A stretch of DNA of 64,000 nt from Thauera sp. GDN1 (GCF_029223545.1 NZ_CP097870.1:496001-560000), one strand, 5' to 3'. Numbered from the stretch's first letter, positions 39,534-50,348 are shown. Notes: generated by a model not told the origin, from the letters alone. Program-made: numbers and translations.

Positions 39534-40379
39534 ATGAACGCTGACACCCCGCGCCGCCACGGCGCCGAAGATTCCCTGCTCGGCCAGGCGGTCGCCTACC
39601 GCGACACCTACGCGCCCGAGCTGCTGTTCCCGATCGCGCGCCAGCTCAAGCGCGACGAGCTCGGGATCCGCGCCGACGCCCTGCCTTTCGTCGGCGAGGA
39701 CCTGTGGAACGCCTACGAGATTTCCTGGCTCGATCCCCGTGGCAAGCCGGTGGTCGCGCTCGGTGAGTTCCGCGTGCCGGCGGATTCGCCACGGCTGATC
39801 GAGTCCAAGTCGCTCAAGCTCTACCTGAATTCCTTCAACCAGCAGCGCATGGGCAGCGCGGACGAGGTGCGCGCGCGCATCGCGGGCGACCTCTCGGCGG
39901 CCGCCGGGGCTGCGGTCGACGTCGTGCTGGTGCCGCTCGGCGCGCGACCGCAGCGCAGCTCCGGCTATCCGCAGGGCGAGTGCGTGGACGACCTGGAGAT
40001 CGCCATCGACACCTACCAGCCTGCGCCGGAGGCGCTGCGCGCGCAAGGCGCCGAGGTCGAGGAGACGCTTTACTCCCACCTGCTCAAATCGAACTGCCTG
40101 GTCACCGGCCAGCCCGACTGGGGCATGCTGGTGGTGCGCTACCGCGGGCCGGCGATCGACCGCGAAGGGCTGCTGCGCTACGTGGTGAGCTTCCGCGCCC
40201 ACAACGAGTTCCACGAGCAGTGCGTGGAGCGCGTGTTCAGCGACATCATGGCGCACTGCCGGCCCCGGGAGCTGGCGGTGTGGGCGCGCTACACCCGGCG
40301 CGGCGGCCTCGACATCAACCCGTTCCGTGCCAGCCACGCCGGCCTGCGACCGGACGAGGCGATGGAGGTTCGGCAGTAG
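39534..40379 (+). CDS. queF: NADPH-dependent 7-cyano-7-deazaguanine reductase
   Basis: The 281-residue two-domain (YqfM-type) QueF reduces preQ0 to preQ1 in queuosine synthesis. The active-site Cys is in [13 protein letters not shown] (about residue 189), with [13 protein letters not shown] and [17 protein letters not shown] as further signatures. It starts 21 bases after cobQ and may be cotranscribed, though the functions are unrelated. Length and motifs are normal. Confidence 0.95.
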   Translation: MNADTPRRHGAEDSLLGQAVAYRDTYAPELLFPIARQLKRDELGIRADALPFVGEDLWNAYEISWLDPRGKPVVALGEFRVPADSPRLIESKSLKLYLNSFNQQRMGSADEVRARIAGDLSAAAGAAVDVVLVPLGARPQRSSGYPQGECVDDLEIAIDTYQPAPEALRAQGAEVEETLYSHLLKSNCLVTGQPDWGMLVVRYRGPAIDREGLLRYVVSFRAHNEFHEQCVERVFSDIMAHCRPRELAVWARYTRRGGLDINPFRASHAGLRPDEAMEVRQ

Positions 40380-40495
40380 GTCGATCGGGGGCGGATAGTG
40401 CGACAAATGTGCAACATGCTGTTCTGTCGATAGGCACGGCGCCGGCACTGGGCTAAGATTCGCGCGGTAACTACCAACAACATGAGGTATTGCAT

Positions 40496-40804
40496 ATGAA
40501 GGCTCTCGTTGCTGCTGCCGTTGCTGCAGGTCTCCTCTCCGCTTCGCCCGCGTTCGCGTCCGAGGCGCTGGCCAAGGCCAAGAACTGCCTGGCCTGTCAC
40601 GCGGTGGACAAGAAGCTGGTCGGCCCGTCCTACAAGGAAGTCGCCGCCAAGTACGCCGGTCAGGCCGATGCCGTCGCCACCCTCGCGACCAAGGTCCAGA
40701 AGGGCGGCGTGGGCGTGTGGGGCAAGGTTCCGATGCCTCCCAACGCCCAGGTGAACGACGCCGACGCCAAGGCGCTGGTCGAGTGGATCCTGTCCCAGAA
40801 GTGA
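40496..40804 (+). CDS. Small periplasmic cytochrome c (c551/c8-type)
   Basis: The 102-residue product has a signal peptide (MKALVAAAVAAGLLSASPAFAS) and a mature part of about 80 residues. The haem motif CLACH follows (about residue 32), and the axial Met lies in VPMPPN. It matches class I cytochromes c551/c552, electron carriers to nitrite reductase or cbb3 oxidase. ATG 40496 has a GAGG ribosome binding site; a TAAGAT -10-like element is at 40454-40459. An intrinsic terminator follows. It is probably monocistronic. Confidence 0.92.
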   Translation: MKALVAAAVAAGLLSASPAFASEALAKAKNCLACHAVDKKLVGPSYKEVAAKYAGQADAVATLATKVQKGGVGVWGKVPMPPNAQVNDADAKALVEWILSQK

Positions 40805-40845
40805 CGCGCAGGACCGGGCCCGCAGCAGCGGTGCCCGAACCAGGA

Positions 40846-40873
40846 AAAGGCCGGCCCCTGCGCCGGCCTTTTT
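40846..40873 (+). terminator. Intrinsic terminator, probably bidirectional
   Basis: AAAGGCCGGC (40846-40855) and GCCGGCCTTT (40862-40871) form a 10-bp stem around CCCTGC, followed by T residues on the + strand and by T residues (complement of the A-run at 40845-40848) on the - strand. It lies between the convergent cytochrome and GGDEF/EAL genes and suits both. Confidence 0.85.
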
Positions 40874-40889
40874 GCTGCCCGGTGTTCCG

Positions 40890-43109
40890 CTAGTTCGCCA
40901 GTCCCGCCAGGCGCTCGAGCGGGACGCGGGATTCGAGCGCCTCGAACAGGCGGTCGGGGCATTGCAGCCATGCCGATGCGTCGGCTGCGCGGGACGGGCG
41001 GGCGAACAGGTAGCCCTGCATGACGTCGCAACCGAGTGCGCGCAGCGCCCGCGCCTGTTCCTCGCTCTCCACCCCTTCGGCCACGAGCTCGAGCTCGAAG
41101 CCGCGCGCGATGCCGGTGATCGCGGCGATGATCGGGTTCGTCATCGGCCCCTCGAGGTCGCGCACGAAGCTGCGGTCGATCTTCAGCGTGCTGACCGGGA
41201 ATTTCTGCAGGTAGGCGAGCGCCGAGTAACCGGTGCCGAAGTCGTCGATCGCGACACTGATGCCGCTCGCGCGCAGCTCGTGCAGCTTGGCGGTGACGCC
41301 GGCGGTGTCGTTCATCATGATGCTTTCGGTGATCTCGATCTCGAACTGGCCGGGTCTGAGCGCATGACGTTCCAGGCACTCGGTGATGCTGGCGACGATG
41401 TTGCTGCGATGGAAGTCGTGCGCCGACAGGTTGATCGACATGCGCGGGGCCTCGATCCCGGCCCGGCGCCACTCCGCGACCTGGGCGCAGGCCTGCTCCA
41501 GCACCCAGGCGCTGATTTCGCCGATCAGTCCGACCTCCTCGGCCACCTGCACGAAGGTCGCGGGCGAGATCGGGCCGAGCACCGGATGCTGCCAGCGCAG
41601 CAGGGCCTCGAGGCCGACGATGCGGCGCTGCACCACGCTGACCTGCGGCTGGTAATGGAGCTCGAATTCGTTGCGCACCAGCGCGTTGCGCAGGTCGTTC
41701 TCGAGCGCGATGCGGTCGCGGTGGCGGGTGTTGAGGTCGGGGTCGAAGAAGCGGTAGGCGTTCTTGCCCGAGCGTTTGACCTGGTACATGGCGACGTCGG
41801 CGTGCCGCGTCAGTTCCTCGGCGCTGCCGCCGTCGCGCGGGAAGAGCGCGATGCCGACGCTGACCGTGGCGCGGAACTGGCCCTTGCTCAGGCCGATGGG
41901 CGGGCTGATGGCTTCGAGCACCTTGCGCGCGATCACCTCCGCATCCTCCGGGCGGGTGATGTCGGGTAGCAGCACGGTGAATTCGTCGCCGCCCAGGCGG
42001 GCGAGGGTGTCGCCACGGCGCAGGGTGGCCGACAGGCGCGCGGCGATGGCGCGCAGCAGGGCGTCGCCCTCGGCGTGGCCGAAGGTGTCGTTGACCAGCT
42101 TGAAGCGGTCGACGTCGATGAACATCACTGCCAGCGTGCCATTGCGGCGCTGCGCCTGGGCGATGGCCAGTTCGAGGCGGTCCTTGAACAGCACGCGGTT
42201 GGGCAGATGGGTGAGCTGGTCGTGATAGGCCTGGAAGGAAATGATCTCCTCGGCCCGCTTGCGCTCGGAGATGTCGCGCGCCACACCGTACAGGCCGACC
42301 ATGCGGCGGTCGTCCTCCTGCGTGTTCATCGGGATGCCGGTCAGCGACACCGTGATGCTCTCGGCCTCGCCGTCCGGCTTGAGCCGGTTGCGGCGCAGGC
42401 GCAGTTCGACGTTGAAGCTCTCGCCGGGCAGGTTGCCGGGCTGGCTGAGCAGGTTGTCGATGCGCTTGCGGTCCTCGGGCAGTACCAGCGTGGCGAAGGG
42501 CTGGCGCATCAGCGTGCTGCGGTCGAAGCCGAGCAGGGCCTTGACGCGCGGATTCAGGTAGGTGAAGCGGCCGGCACTGTCGAGCGTGAAGATGAGGTCG
42601 GGCGAGCTCTCGACCAGGTAGCGGTGCAGGCGCTCGGACGCCTTGAGGCGCTGGCTCATCAGCCTGTTCGCCTTCTCCAGCGCGCCCTTGTGCAGGGCGC
42701 CGTCCACCGCGCGCTGCAGCTGCGCGACGTGGTAGGGCTTGCGCACGTAGTCGTCGGCGCCGCGGCGCAGGGCCCCGATCGCGGCATCGATCGCGTCCTC
42801 GCCGCTGATGATGATCACCGCCTCGTCCCGATTGTGGTCGACCAGCCAGTCGAGCAGGGCGAGGCCGGTGGCGTCGGGCAGCCGGTAGTCGAGCAGGATC
42901 AGCGCATAGTGCTCGTGCTCGAGGCATCGGATCGCTTCGCCGATCGTGCCGCACTCGTCGAAGATGCGCCCTGGACGTGCGAGCACGTGGGGAAAGGTGC
43001 GGCGCAGGGACGGATCATCGTCGACGATCAGGATGCGGAAGCTGGCGGCTTCGGTGCCGGCCGCTCCTTGGATCTGAGGCCGGAATGCGTGCTCGGTCGG
43101 CGTGACCAT
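40890..43109 (-). CDS. Receiver-PAS-GGDEF-EAL c-di-GMP signalling protein
   Basis: The 739-residue protein has four domains in order. First is REC (about 24-140; Asp in LILLDYRLPD, Lys in RKPY), then PAS with PAC (about 163-290). Next is GGDEF with intact RLGGDEF (about 378). Last is EAL with GLEALLRW, SINLSAHDF, EITES, AIDDFGTGYSAL, LKIDRSFV, VAEGVE and MQGYLF. All catalytic residues for both synthesis and breakdown of c-di-GMP appear present. Phosphorylation of REC probably sets the balance. The partner kinase is likely the HDOD-kinase encoded directly upstream (55 bases). Confidence 0.93.
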   Translation of the reverse strand: MVTPTEHAFRPQIQGAAGTEAASFRILIVDDDPSLRRTFPHVLARPGRIFDECGTIGEAIRCLEHEHYALILLDYRLPDATGLALLDWLVDHNRDEAVIIISGEDAIDAAIGALRRGADDYVRKPYHVAQLQRAVDGALHKGALEKANRLMSQRLKASERLHRYLVESSPDLIFTLDSAGRFTYLNPRVKALLGFDRSTLMRQPFATLVLPEDRKRIDNLLSQPGNLPGESFNVELRLRRNRLKPDGEAESITVSLTGIPMNTQEDDRRMVGLYGVARDISERKRAEEIISFQAYHDQLTHLPNRVLFKDRLELAIAQAQRRNGTLAVMFIDVDRFKLVNDTFGHAEGDALLRAIAARLSATLRRGDTLARLGGDEFTVLLPDITRPEDAEVIARKVLEAISPPIGLSKGQFRATVSVGIALFPRDGGSAEELTRHADVAMYQVKRSGKNAYRFFDPDLNTRHRDRIALENDLRNALVRNEFELHYQPQVSVVQRRIVGLEALLRWQHPVLGPISPATFVQVAEEVGLIGEISAWVLEQACAQVAEWRRAGIEAPRMSINLSAHDFHRSNIVASITECLERHALRPGQFEIEITESIMMNDTAGVTAKLHELRASGISVAIDDFGTGYSALAYLQKFPVSTLKIDRSFVRDLEGPMTNPIIAAITGIARGFELELVAEGVESEEQARALRALGCDVMQGYLFARPSRAADASAWLQCPDRLFEALESRVPLERLAGLAN

Positions 43110-43164
43110 GGCTCCCCGGGGAGTGAGAATTGTCGGAATTCTGTCTCGTTACATGATGCAACAC

Positions 43165-45114
43165 TCAGGCCCGTTGTTCCAGCGGGATGAAGATCTGGAA
43201 GCTCGTGCCTGTGGCTTTCTGGGTCCGGCACAGCAGGGTCGAATCCCACTGGGCGAGGATTTCGCGCACCACGCTCAGGCCCAGGCCCTGGTGTCCGTCG
43301 CCCTTGGTGCTGGGGGCGGCCGACAGGGGATCGTGGGCGCGTTCCGGGGGCAGGCCGGGGCCGTTGTCGACGAAGCGGATCTCGATGCAGTTGCGCCCGT
43401 CGACATTGACCTGCGGGAACACCGACACCACCAGGCGCTGGCCGGGTTGCAGGGCTTCGGAGGCGTTGCGGAACAGGTTGAGCAGCACCTGCTTGAGCGC
43501 GGACGCAGGGATCGCCGCCGGCGGTACGTCGCGCGCGGTGCGCAGCTCGAGCTGGATGCCGCGGCTGGCGAACAGCGCGTCTCCATACAGCACGCGCATG
43601 TCGAGCAACAGCTCGGGCACGCGGCAGTGGCGGACGTCGCCGGTCTCGACCGGCAGGTTGGCGGCGCCGCGCAGCAGCGTGTCGATGCGGTCGAGTTCGG
43701 TGCCGAGCAGGCTCATCTCGTCCTGCAGCAGCATGTCGTCCTCGCGTTCCTGCGCCAGCATCCCGGTCCGGCTCTTGAGCACGGCCAGTGGGTTGGTGGC
43801 CTCGTGCACGATCTTGCGCACATGGTCGCGGAAGCGTTGGCGCAGAACGGCCTCGCGTGCGGTGATCTCGTTGCGCTGGCGGTTGTAGGTGCGCAGCGCA
43901 CGTGCGGCGGCGCCGAGCAGCGCGGCGTAACGCCAGCTGCGCTCGCCGTCGAGGGCCTGCGCCGATGCGGCGCCGACGAGGGCGACCGCGAGCTCCTCGG
44001 CCGCGGCCAGCGGCAGCACGTGGAAACCGGTGTGCCCCAGCCAGCGCGCGATCTGCCAGTCGGCCATGCTGCGCCCGGGGCCGCCCGCATCGACATAGAA
44101 CGAGGTCGGATGCTGGCTGCGGGCGCTGAGGGCGATGCAGCTCGCCTCGTCGTCGACGCGCAGCCGCAGCTCGGCGATCAGGCTGCCGACGCTGTCGGGC
44201 TCGGGGGTGAGCAGGGGCTGCAGGCGGCCGTCCTCGCTGCTGCCGAGCAGCACCGATGGCGTGTGCAGGCCGAACAGTGGCCCGGCGATCGCCAGGCGCT
44301 CGCCGATCGCCGAGCCGTCGAGGTCGACGAAGGCGGCGGTCAGCAGCCCCAGAACCCCGGCGCAGCGGTAGGGATCCTCGGCCAGGCGCAGCGCGGGGCG
44401 GGCGAGCGGGGCGGCCGGCGCCGGCGGCAGGTCGCTGCGATCCGACACGATGTCGCCGGCCGCGCTGCGCAGGCTCAGCACGGTGCTCGCTTCCAGACCG
44501 CTCAGGCGCGCGGCGCGCGCCACATGCTGCTGCCAGTCGGTGGTGGCGAGCCGGTCTGCCGCCTCGGTCAGGGCGAGCAGGGGGTGGGCAGCGGCCAGGC
44601 GCTCGTCGGTCAGTCCGCCCGTCTCCAGTGCGTCGGCGAGGCTGGGCGGCAGCCCGCAGGCGGCGACGAGCGCGGTGATCGGGGGGCGCACGCCGCCGTT
44701 CCAGCCGGTCGAGCGCACCAGGTCGCGCCACAGCCCGGCAAGGTAGGCCTCATCGGGGCGGGGATAGTCGGCCTCGATGGCGAGGCGGAGGGCACATTCG
44801 GCGCGCAGCAGGGCCTTGTCCGCCGGCTCGTCGCGCGCTTCGCCGACATGGCCGATGGCGAGCAGCCAGGCGCGCAGCAGGTCGGGGCCGATGCGTTCGA
44901 GGCGGCGTTGAAAGGCGCTGTCGAGCCCCTTCTCGAGTTCGCCGGGCGCGAGCGGGTCGGCCACCAGCAAGCCGAGGCTGAGTGCGGGGTCGCGCGCGGC
45001 GATGCGTGCGATTGCCGACCAGTCCGGTCCCTGCGCGGCCAGCACATGCAGGATGGCGGAGGCGCCGTCCGGCAGGGGCTGGAGTTCGAAGGCACTGAAG
45101 GTGGGCGTCGGCAT
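43165..45114 (-). CDS. HDOD domain-histidine kinase fusion
   Basis: From ATG 45114 the 649-residue protein starts with a helical region resembling an HDOD domain (about residues 15-220; for example ILHVLAAQGPDWSAIARIAARDPALS). A GAF-like middle (about 250-410) follows. The kinase has HisKA-like phosphoacceptor KIVHEATNPLAVLK (about 450) and HATPase_c with N box NLFRNASEAL, VDNGPGLP and GLGLSVVREIL. No membrane segment is seen, so it is cytoplasmic. HDOD domains usually appear alone or with EAL/GGDEF; fusion to a kinase is less common. The REC-GGDEF-EAL protein downstream is the probable partner. Its signal is unknown. Confidence 0.82.
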   Translation of the reverse strand: MPTPTFSAFELQPLPDGASAILHVLAAQGPDWSAIARIAARDPALSLGLLVADPLAPGELEKGLDSAFQRRLERIGPDLLRAWLLAIGHVGEARDEPADKALLRAECALRLAIEADYPRPDEAYLAGLWRDLVRSTGWNGGVRPPITALVAACGLPPSLADALETGGLTDERLAAAHPLLALTEAADRLATTDWQQHVARAARLSGLEASTVLSLRSAAGDIVSDRSDLPPAPAAPLARPALRLAEDPYRCAGVLGLLTAAFVDLDGSAIGERLAIAGPLFGLHTPSVLLGSSEDGRLQPLLTPEPDSVGSLIAELRLRVDDEASCIALSARSQHPTSFYVDAGGPGRSMADWQIARWLGHTGFHVLPLAAAEELAVALVGAASAQALDGERSWRYAALLGAAARALRTYNRQRNEITAREAVLRQRFRDHVRKIVHEATNPLAVLKSRTGMLAQEREDDMLLQDEMSLLGTELDRIDTLLRGAANLPVETGDVRHCRVPELLLDMRVLYGDALFASRGIQLELRTARDVPPAAIPASALKQVLLNLFRNASEALQPGQRLVVSVFPQVNVDGRNCIEIRFVDNGPGLPPERAHDPLSAAPSTKGDGHQGLGLSVVREILAQWDSTLLCRTQKATGTSFQIFIPLEQRA

Positions 45115-45199
45115 GCGGGCGGCACACGAGGAATGAAGGCCGGGCCATTCTAGTCGCGCCTTTCGCGCCGGACCGTGACCGGTGTGGCATATGCCGTGC

Positions 45200-45239
45200 A
45201 AAACCTCGGAGGTCCGCAACGCGCGCTGTCGCGCCTCCG
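45200..45239 (-). terminator. Possible terminator after the HDOD gene
   Basis: CGGAGG (45207-45212) pairs with CCTCCG (45234-45239), with an inner GCGCG/CGCGC complement. Read leftward, four T residues (complement of 45200-45203) follow a few bases after the stem. It lies 8 bases beyond the HDOD gene stop and would partly separate that gene from the HDOD-kinase gene. Confidence 0.45.
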
Positions 45240-45246
45240 GCCGGCT

Positions 45247-46383
45247 TCAGGCGTGGAGGCTGTCGGCGAAGCCGAGGGCGACGAGCTGGGCCCGGTTCAC
45301 CTGCTCGAACGGCAGATGCAGCGCGGTGGCTGCCGCGCTCAGGGCCTTGGCGTCGAACTGTTCGCAGCACTGCGCGAGGCGCAGGAAGGGCGCGAATTCG
45401 CCCTGGCCGTAAAGCAGCGCCTCGCTGACGTTGGCCGGCAGGTGCATCTCGTCGAGCAGGGCCTGCATCGAGGTGCCGAGCAGGGTGTGCAGCAGCGAGA
45501 AGGCGCCGGTGATGAACAGGTTGTCGCGTTCGCTGGGCGCGAAGTAGCTCGCGCCGATCTCTTCCATGAAGCGGCCGCGCACGATCGCCGTCTGCGTCAG
45601 CGCCGGCGCGCCCGGCTCCCGGCCGGCCTCGACCAGCAGCAGCGACAGCCACTTGTTGAGGGCGTCGTAGCCGAGGATGCTGACCGCATGGCGGAAGGAG
45701 TGGATCTCGCACATCAGGCCGAAACTGCCGGAGTTGACGTAGCGCAGCAGCTTGTAGCACAGGGCCACGTCCTGCTTGAGCACGGCCTCGATGTCGCGGA
45801 TGTCGCCGTTGCTGCGTACCAGCTTGAGCAGGCGGGCGATGTGCGCATGGCCGGGCGAGAGCGTCCTCGCCGACGGCTTGCCGTTCAGGAAGAACCAGCC
45901 CGAGGCGCCGTCGAAGCCCGCGTCGACCGCGCTGCGGAACGCGGCCGCATCGGACAGGCCCCAGGCCAGGCTGAGGCCGGGCGATGTGCTGGGCGCCCCG
46001 CTGTGGCGCGCGTCGATGAGCACGAAGCGCCAGTCGTGGCCGGCCGGCAGCGGCATGCCGGGCTGGAACCAGGTCAGGCACATGCCGACACCGGCAGCGC
46101 GCAGCTGCGCGATCAGCGCCTGGGTACGGCGATGGACGAGGGTCTGTGCCGGGATCTCGATCGCGGTGTTGGCCGGGATCGACCACGCCAGCAGCTCGGG
46201 CGTCGGCACCAGGCGGCCGAGGCTGACGAAGACCGGGGTCCGCGTGGGCCACACGTCGGCCTGGCTGGCGAGCGCCTCCGCCACCGCGCCGACGTCGGGG
46301 CCGTGGGCGATCAGGCGGTTGGCGGTGATCGCGTCGTTCTTGTTGACGACCGGCTCGCGCGTCAGCAGGGTGGTCTGGGTCAT
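45247..46383 (-). CDS. Degenerate EAL-HDOD (YuxH-like) signalling protein
   Basis: The 378-residue protein has a YuxH-type layout. The N-terminal EAL-like half (about residues 15-180) lacks the EAL and DDFGTGYS catalytic motifs (only IEIPAQTL recalls the fold). The C-terminal HDOD domain (about 190-375) contains LLKLVRSNGDIRDIEAVLKQDVALCYKLLRYVNSG, split at residues about 186-220. It is therefore probably a regulatory or scaffold protein and not a phosphodiesterase. It is 12 bases after the reductase gene and upstream of the HDOD-kinase gene. Confidence 0.85.
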   Translation of the reverse strand: MTQTTLLTREPVVNKNDAITANRLIAHGPDVGAVAEALASQADVWPTRTPVFVSLGRLVPTPELLAWSIPANTAIEIPAQTLVHRRTQALIAQLRAAGVGMCLTWFQPGMPLPAGHDWRFVLIDARHSGAPSTSPGLSLAWGLSDAAAFRSAVDAGFDGASGWFFLNGKPSARTLSPGHAHIARLLKLVRSNGDIRDIEAVLKQDVALCYKLLRYVNSGSFGLMCEIHSFRHAVSILGYDALNKWLSLLLVEAGREPGAPALTQTAIVRGRFMEEIGASYFAPSERDNLFITGAFSLLHTLLGTSMQALLDEMHLPANVSEALLYGQGEFAPFLRLAQCCEQFDAKALSAAATALHLPFEQVNRAQLVALGFADSLHA

Positions 46384-46395
46384 CGTGCGCTGGGC

Positions 46396-47406
46396 TCAGC
46401 TCGTCGGCTGGGCGAAGGTGAAGGCGTCGGCGAAGAAGGCGTCCTCGGACAGGCCACGGCTGGCGCAGAAGCTGCTGCGCGCGACGTCGACCATCACCGG
46501 CGCGCCGCAGGCATAGACCTCGTGGCCGGAAAGATCGGCGAAGTCGTCCAGCACCGCCTGATGCACCAGGCCCTGGCGGCCCTCCCAGACCTCGTCGGAC
46601 AGCACCGGCACGTAGCGGAAGCCGGGCAGGGCCGTTTCCCAGGAGCGGGCGAGCGCGTCCATGTACAGCCCGGCGCGGGTGCGCGCGCCCCAGTACAGGG
46701 TGATCGGCCGGGTCAGGCCGATCTGGATGGCGTGCTCGACGATGCCCTTGATCGGCGCGAAGCCGGTGCCGCCGGCGACCATCACGATCGGCCGCGCCGA
46801 GTCCTCGCGCAGCCAGAAGGCGCCGTGCGGGCCTTCGAAGCGCAGGATCTCCTTTTCCTTCATGGTCTCGAACACGTGGCCGGTGAAGCGGCCGCCGTCG
46901 ATGCGGCGCACGTGCAGCTCGAGGTGGCCACCATCGTGCGGGGCGTTGGCGATCGAGAAGCTGCGCCGCTGACCGTCGGCGAGCAGGATGTCGACATACT
47001 GGCCGGCGCGAAACTGGAAGTTCTCGCTCGCCGGCAGCTTGAGGTCGATGAGCATGACGTCGTCGGCCAGACGCTGCAGCTTCTGCACGCGCGCGGGCAG
47101 CTTCTTGACCGGGATGTCGCCGGCGCGGGTGACGTTGCGCGCCTGCACCACCAGGTCGCTCAGCGGCTTGGCGCAGCAGAACAGCGCGTAGCCCTCGGCG
47201 CGCTCGGCATCGCTCAGTGCGCCCGCGGAATGAGGTCCCTGGTCCACCACGCCTTCCAGCACCTTGCCCTTGCACGCGCCGCAGGCGCCGTCGCGGCAGC
47301 TGTGCGGCAGCATCAGGCCGGCGGCGAGCGCGGCCTCGAGGACGGTCTGGTCGTCGGCGGCTTCGAAGTGGTGGTCGCCGGGGCGAAGTGAAATCCGATG
47401 CGTCAT
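46396..47406 (-). CDS. 2Fe-2S ferredoxin-NAD(P)H reductase (AscD/CDP-6-deoxyglucoseen reductase-like)
   Basis: The 336-residue protein joins a plant-type [2Fe-2S] domain (SCRDGACGACKG, then FCC about 30 residues later) to an FAD domain (RSFSIANAP) and an NAD(P) domain (VMVAGGTGFAPIKGIVEH). It transfers electrons from NAD(P)H through FAD to an acceptor or oxygenase. Relatives are often annotated as CDP-6-deoxy-delta-3,4-glucoseen reductase, a name that over-specifies the role. The acceptor is not encoded next to it. ATG 47406 is 21 bases from the divergent SDR gene. It leads into the HDOD signalling genes. Confidence 0.88.
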   Translation of the reverse strand: MTHRISLRPGDHHFEAADDQTVLEAALAAGLMLPHSCRDGACGACKGKVLEGVVDQGPHSAGALSDAERAEGYALFCCAKPLSDLVVQARNVTRAGDIPVKKLPARVQKLQRLADDVMLIDLKLPASENFQFRAGQYVDILLADGQRRSFSIANAPHDGGHLELHVRRIDGGRFTGHVFETMKEKEILRFEGPHGAFWLREDSARPIVMVAGGTGFAPIKGIVEHAIQIGLTRPITLYWGARTRAGLYMDALARSWETALPGFRYVPVLSDEVWEGRQGLVHQAVLDDFADLSGHEVYACGAPVMVDVARSSFCASRGLSEDAFFADAFTFAQPTS

Positions 47407-47427
47407 GGTGCGTGAGATAATGAATTT

Positions 47428-48300
47428 ATGAAACGAATCCTGATCGTCGGTAGCGGCGACGTCGCCCTGCGTGCCCTGCCCTGGCTCACCCGGCGCTTCC
47501 GCGTCTATGCCCTGGCGCGCCACGCCGAGTCCGCTGCCGCCTTGCGCGCCGCCGGCGCGGTGCCGCTGGTGGGCGATCTCGACGACCGCCGCAGCCTGCG
47601 GCGGCTGGCCGGCGTGGCCGATGCGGTGCTGCATTTCGCGCCGCCGCCGGCGAGCGGAGAGGGCGACCCGCGGACGAGGCGCCTGCTGGCCGCCCTGGGA
47701 AGCGGCAAAAGTCTACCACACGGCGTGATATACATAAGCACGACAGGGGTTTACGGCGACTGCGGCAGTGCGCGCGTGGACGAGACCCGGCCGTGCAATG
47801 CGCAGACCGCGCGCGGCCGGCGCCGGGTCGATGCCGAGCGCCGCCTGCGCGCCTTCTGCCGGCGCAGCGGGGTGCGGGTGGCGCTGCTCCGTGCCCCCGG
47901 CATATACGCCGCCGACCGCCTGCCGCTCGACCGCCTGCAGCGCGGCGACCCGGTGCTGTGCGCGGACGATGACGTGCATACCAACCACATCCATGCCGAC
48001 GACCTCGCCCGCATCGCCTGCCTGGCGCTGTTCCGCGCCCCGGCCGCGCGCGCCTACAACGCCAGCGACGACTCGGGCATGAAGATGGGCGACTACTTCG
48101 ACGCGGTGGCCGACGCCTTCGCGCTGCCGCGGCCGCCGCGCCTGAGTCGCGCCGAGATCGCCACCCGGCTGTCGCCGCTGACGCTGTCCTTCATGGGCGA
48201 GTCGCGCCGCCTCGACAATCGGCGGCTGAAGCGGGAACTGCGCCTGCGCCTGCGCTATCCGACGGTCGCGGACGGCCTGCGTGCCGCCACCGCGCGCTGA
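47428..48300 (+). CDS. Extended short-chain dehydrogenase/epimerase-family protein
   Basis: The 290-residue protein has an N-terminal NAD(P)-binding motif (RILIVGSGDVALRAL) and an extended-SDR shape, with ISTTGVYGDCGSARVDE containing the catalytic-like Ser and Tyr. The usual YXXXK Lys is replaced by an Arg-rich stretch (TARGRRRVDAE), so catalysis is uncertain. E. coli YeeZ-like proteins have a similar design. It is divergent from the ferredoxin reductase with a 21-base gap and is followed by hemJ after 54 bases. Confidence 0.75.
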   Translation: MKRILIVGSGDVALRALPWLTRRFRVYALARHAESAAALRAAGAVPLVGDLDDRRSLRRLAGVADAVLHFAPPPASGEGDPRTRRLLAALGSGKSLPHGVIYISTTGVYGDCGSARVDETRPCNAQTARGRRRVDAERRLRAFCRRSGVRVALLRAPGIYAADRLPLDRLQRGDPVLCADDDVHTNHIHADDLARIACLALFRAPAARAYNASDDSGMKMGDYFDAVADAFALPRPPRLSRAEIATRLSPLTLSFMGESRRLDNRRLKRELRLRLRYPTVADGLRAATAR

Positions 48301-48354
48301 ATCCGGCGCACACCCCATCCCACTGTTCATGTCCAAACCGGAGCGAGATTCCGC

Positions 48355-48765
48355 ATGCTGTACCTGAAGTCCCTGCACATCGTGTTCGTCGTGAGCTGGT
48401 TCGCCGGCCTGTTCTACCTGCCGCGCCTGTTCGTGAACCACGCCATGGTCGAGGATGCCGCCACCCGCGAGCGCCTGGCGATGATGGAAATGAAGCTTTA
48501 CCGCTTCATGACGCCGCTCGGCATCCTCGCCGTCGCGCTCGGCCTGTGGCTGTGGTTCGGCTACGGCTTCGCCGGGGGCTGGCTGCATGTGAAGACGCTG
48601 CTGGTGGTCGGCCTGATCGGCTACCACCTTTATTGCGGCCGCCTGATGCGCGAGTTCGCCGCCGGGCGCAACACGCGCAGCCACGTCTGGTATCGCTATT
48701 TCAACGAGATCCCGGTCCTGGTGCTCTTCGTCGTGGTGTTCCTGGTCGTGCTGAAGCCGTTCTGA
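48355..48765 (+). CDS. hemJ: HemJ-type protoporphyrinogen IX oxidase (CopD family)
   Basis: The 136-residue membrane protein has four helices, with the conserved LYLKSLHIVFVVSWFAGLFYLPRLFV block (split at about residues 2-27) holding the haem-ligand His, and a later HVKTLL. HemJ oxidises protoporphyrinogen IX in bacteria lacking HemG/HemY. The length is normal. The next gene (response regulator) starts 19 bases after its stop, so the two could share a transcript despite unrelated functions. Confidence 0.88.
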   Translation: MLYLKSLHIVFVVSWFAGLFYLPRLFVNHAMVEDAATRERLAMMEMKLYRFMTPLGILAVALGLWLWFGYGFAGGWLHVKTLLVVGLIGYHLYCGRLMREFAAGRNTRSHVWYRYFNEIPVLVLFVVVFLVVLKPF

Positions 48766-48784
48766 GCACGGGCGGACAGGAAGG

Positions 48785-50296
<1,512 letters not shown>

Positions 50297-50348
50297 GCGG
50301 CATGGCGACGCGCGACCGCGGCCGCCGGCCGCGGCGGGAGACCCGCAG

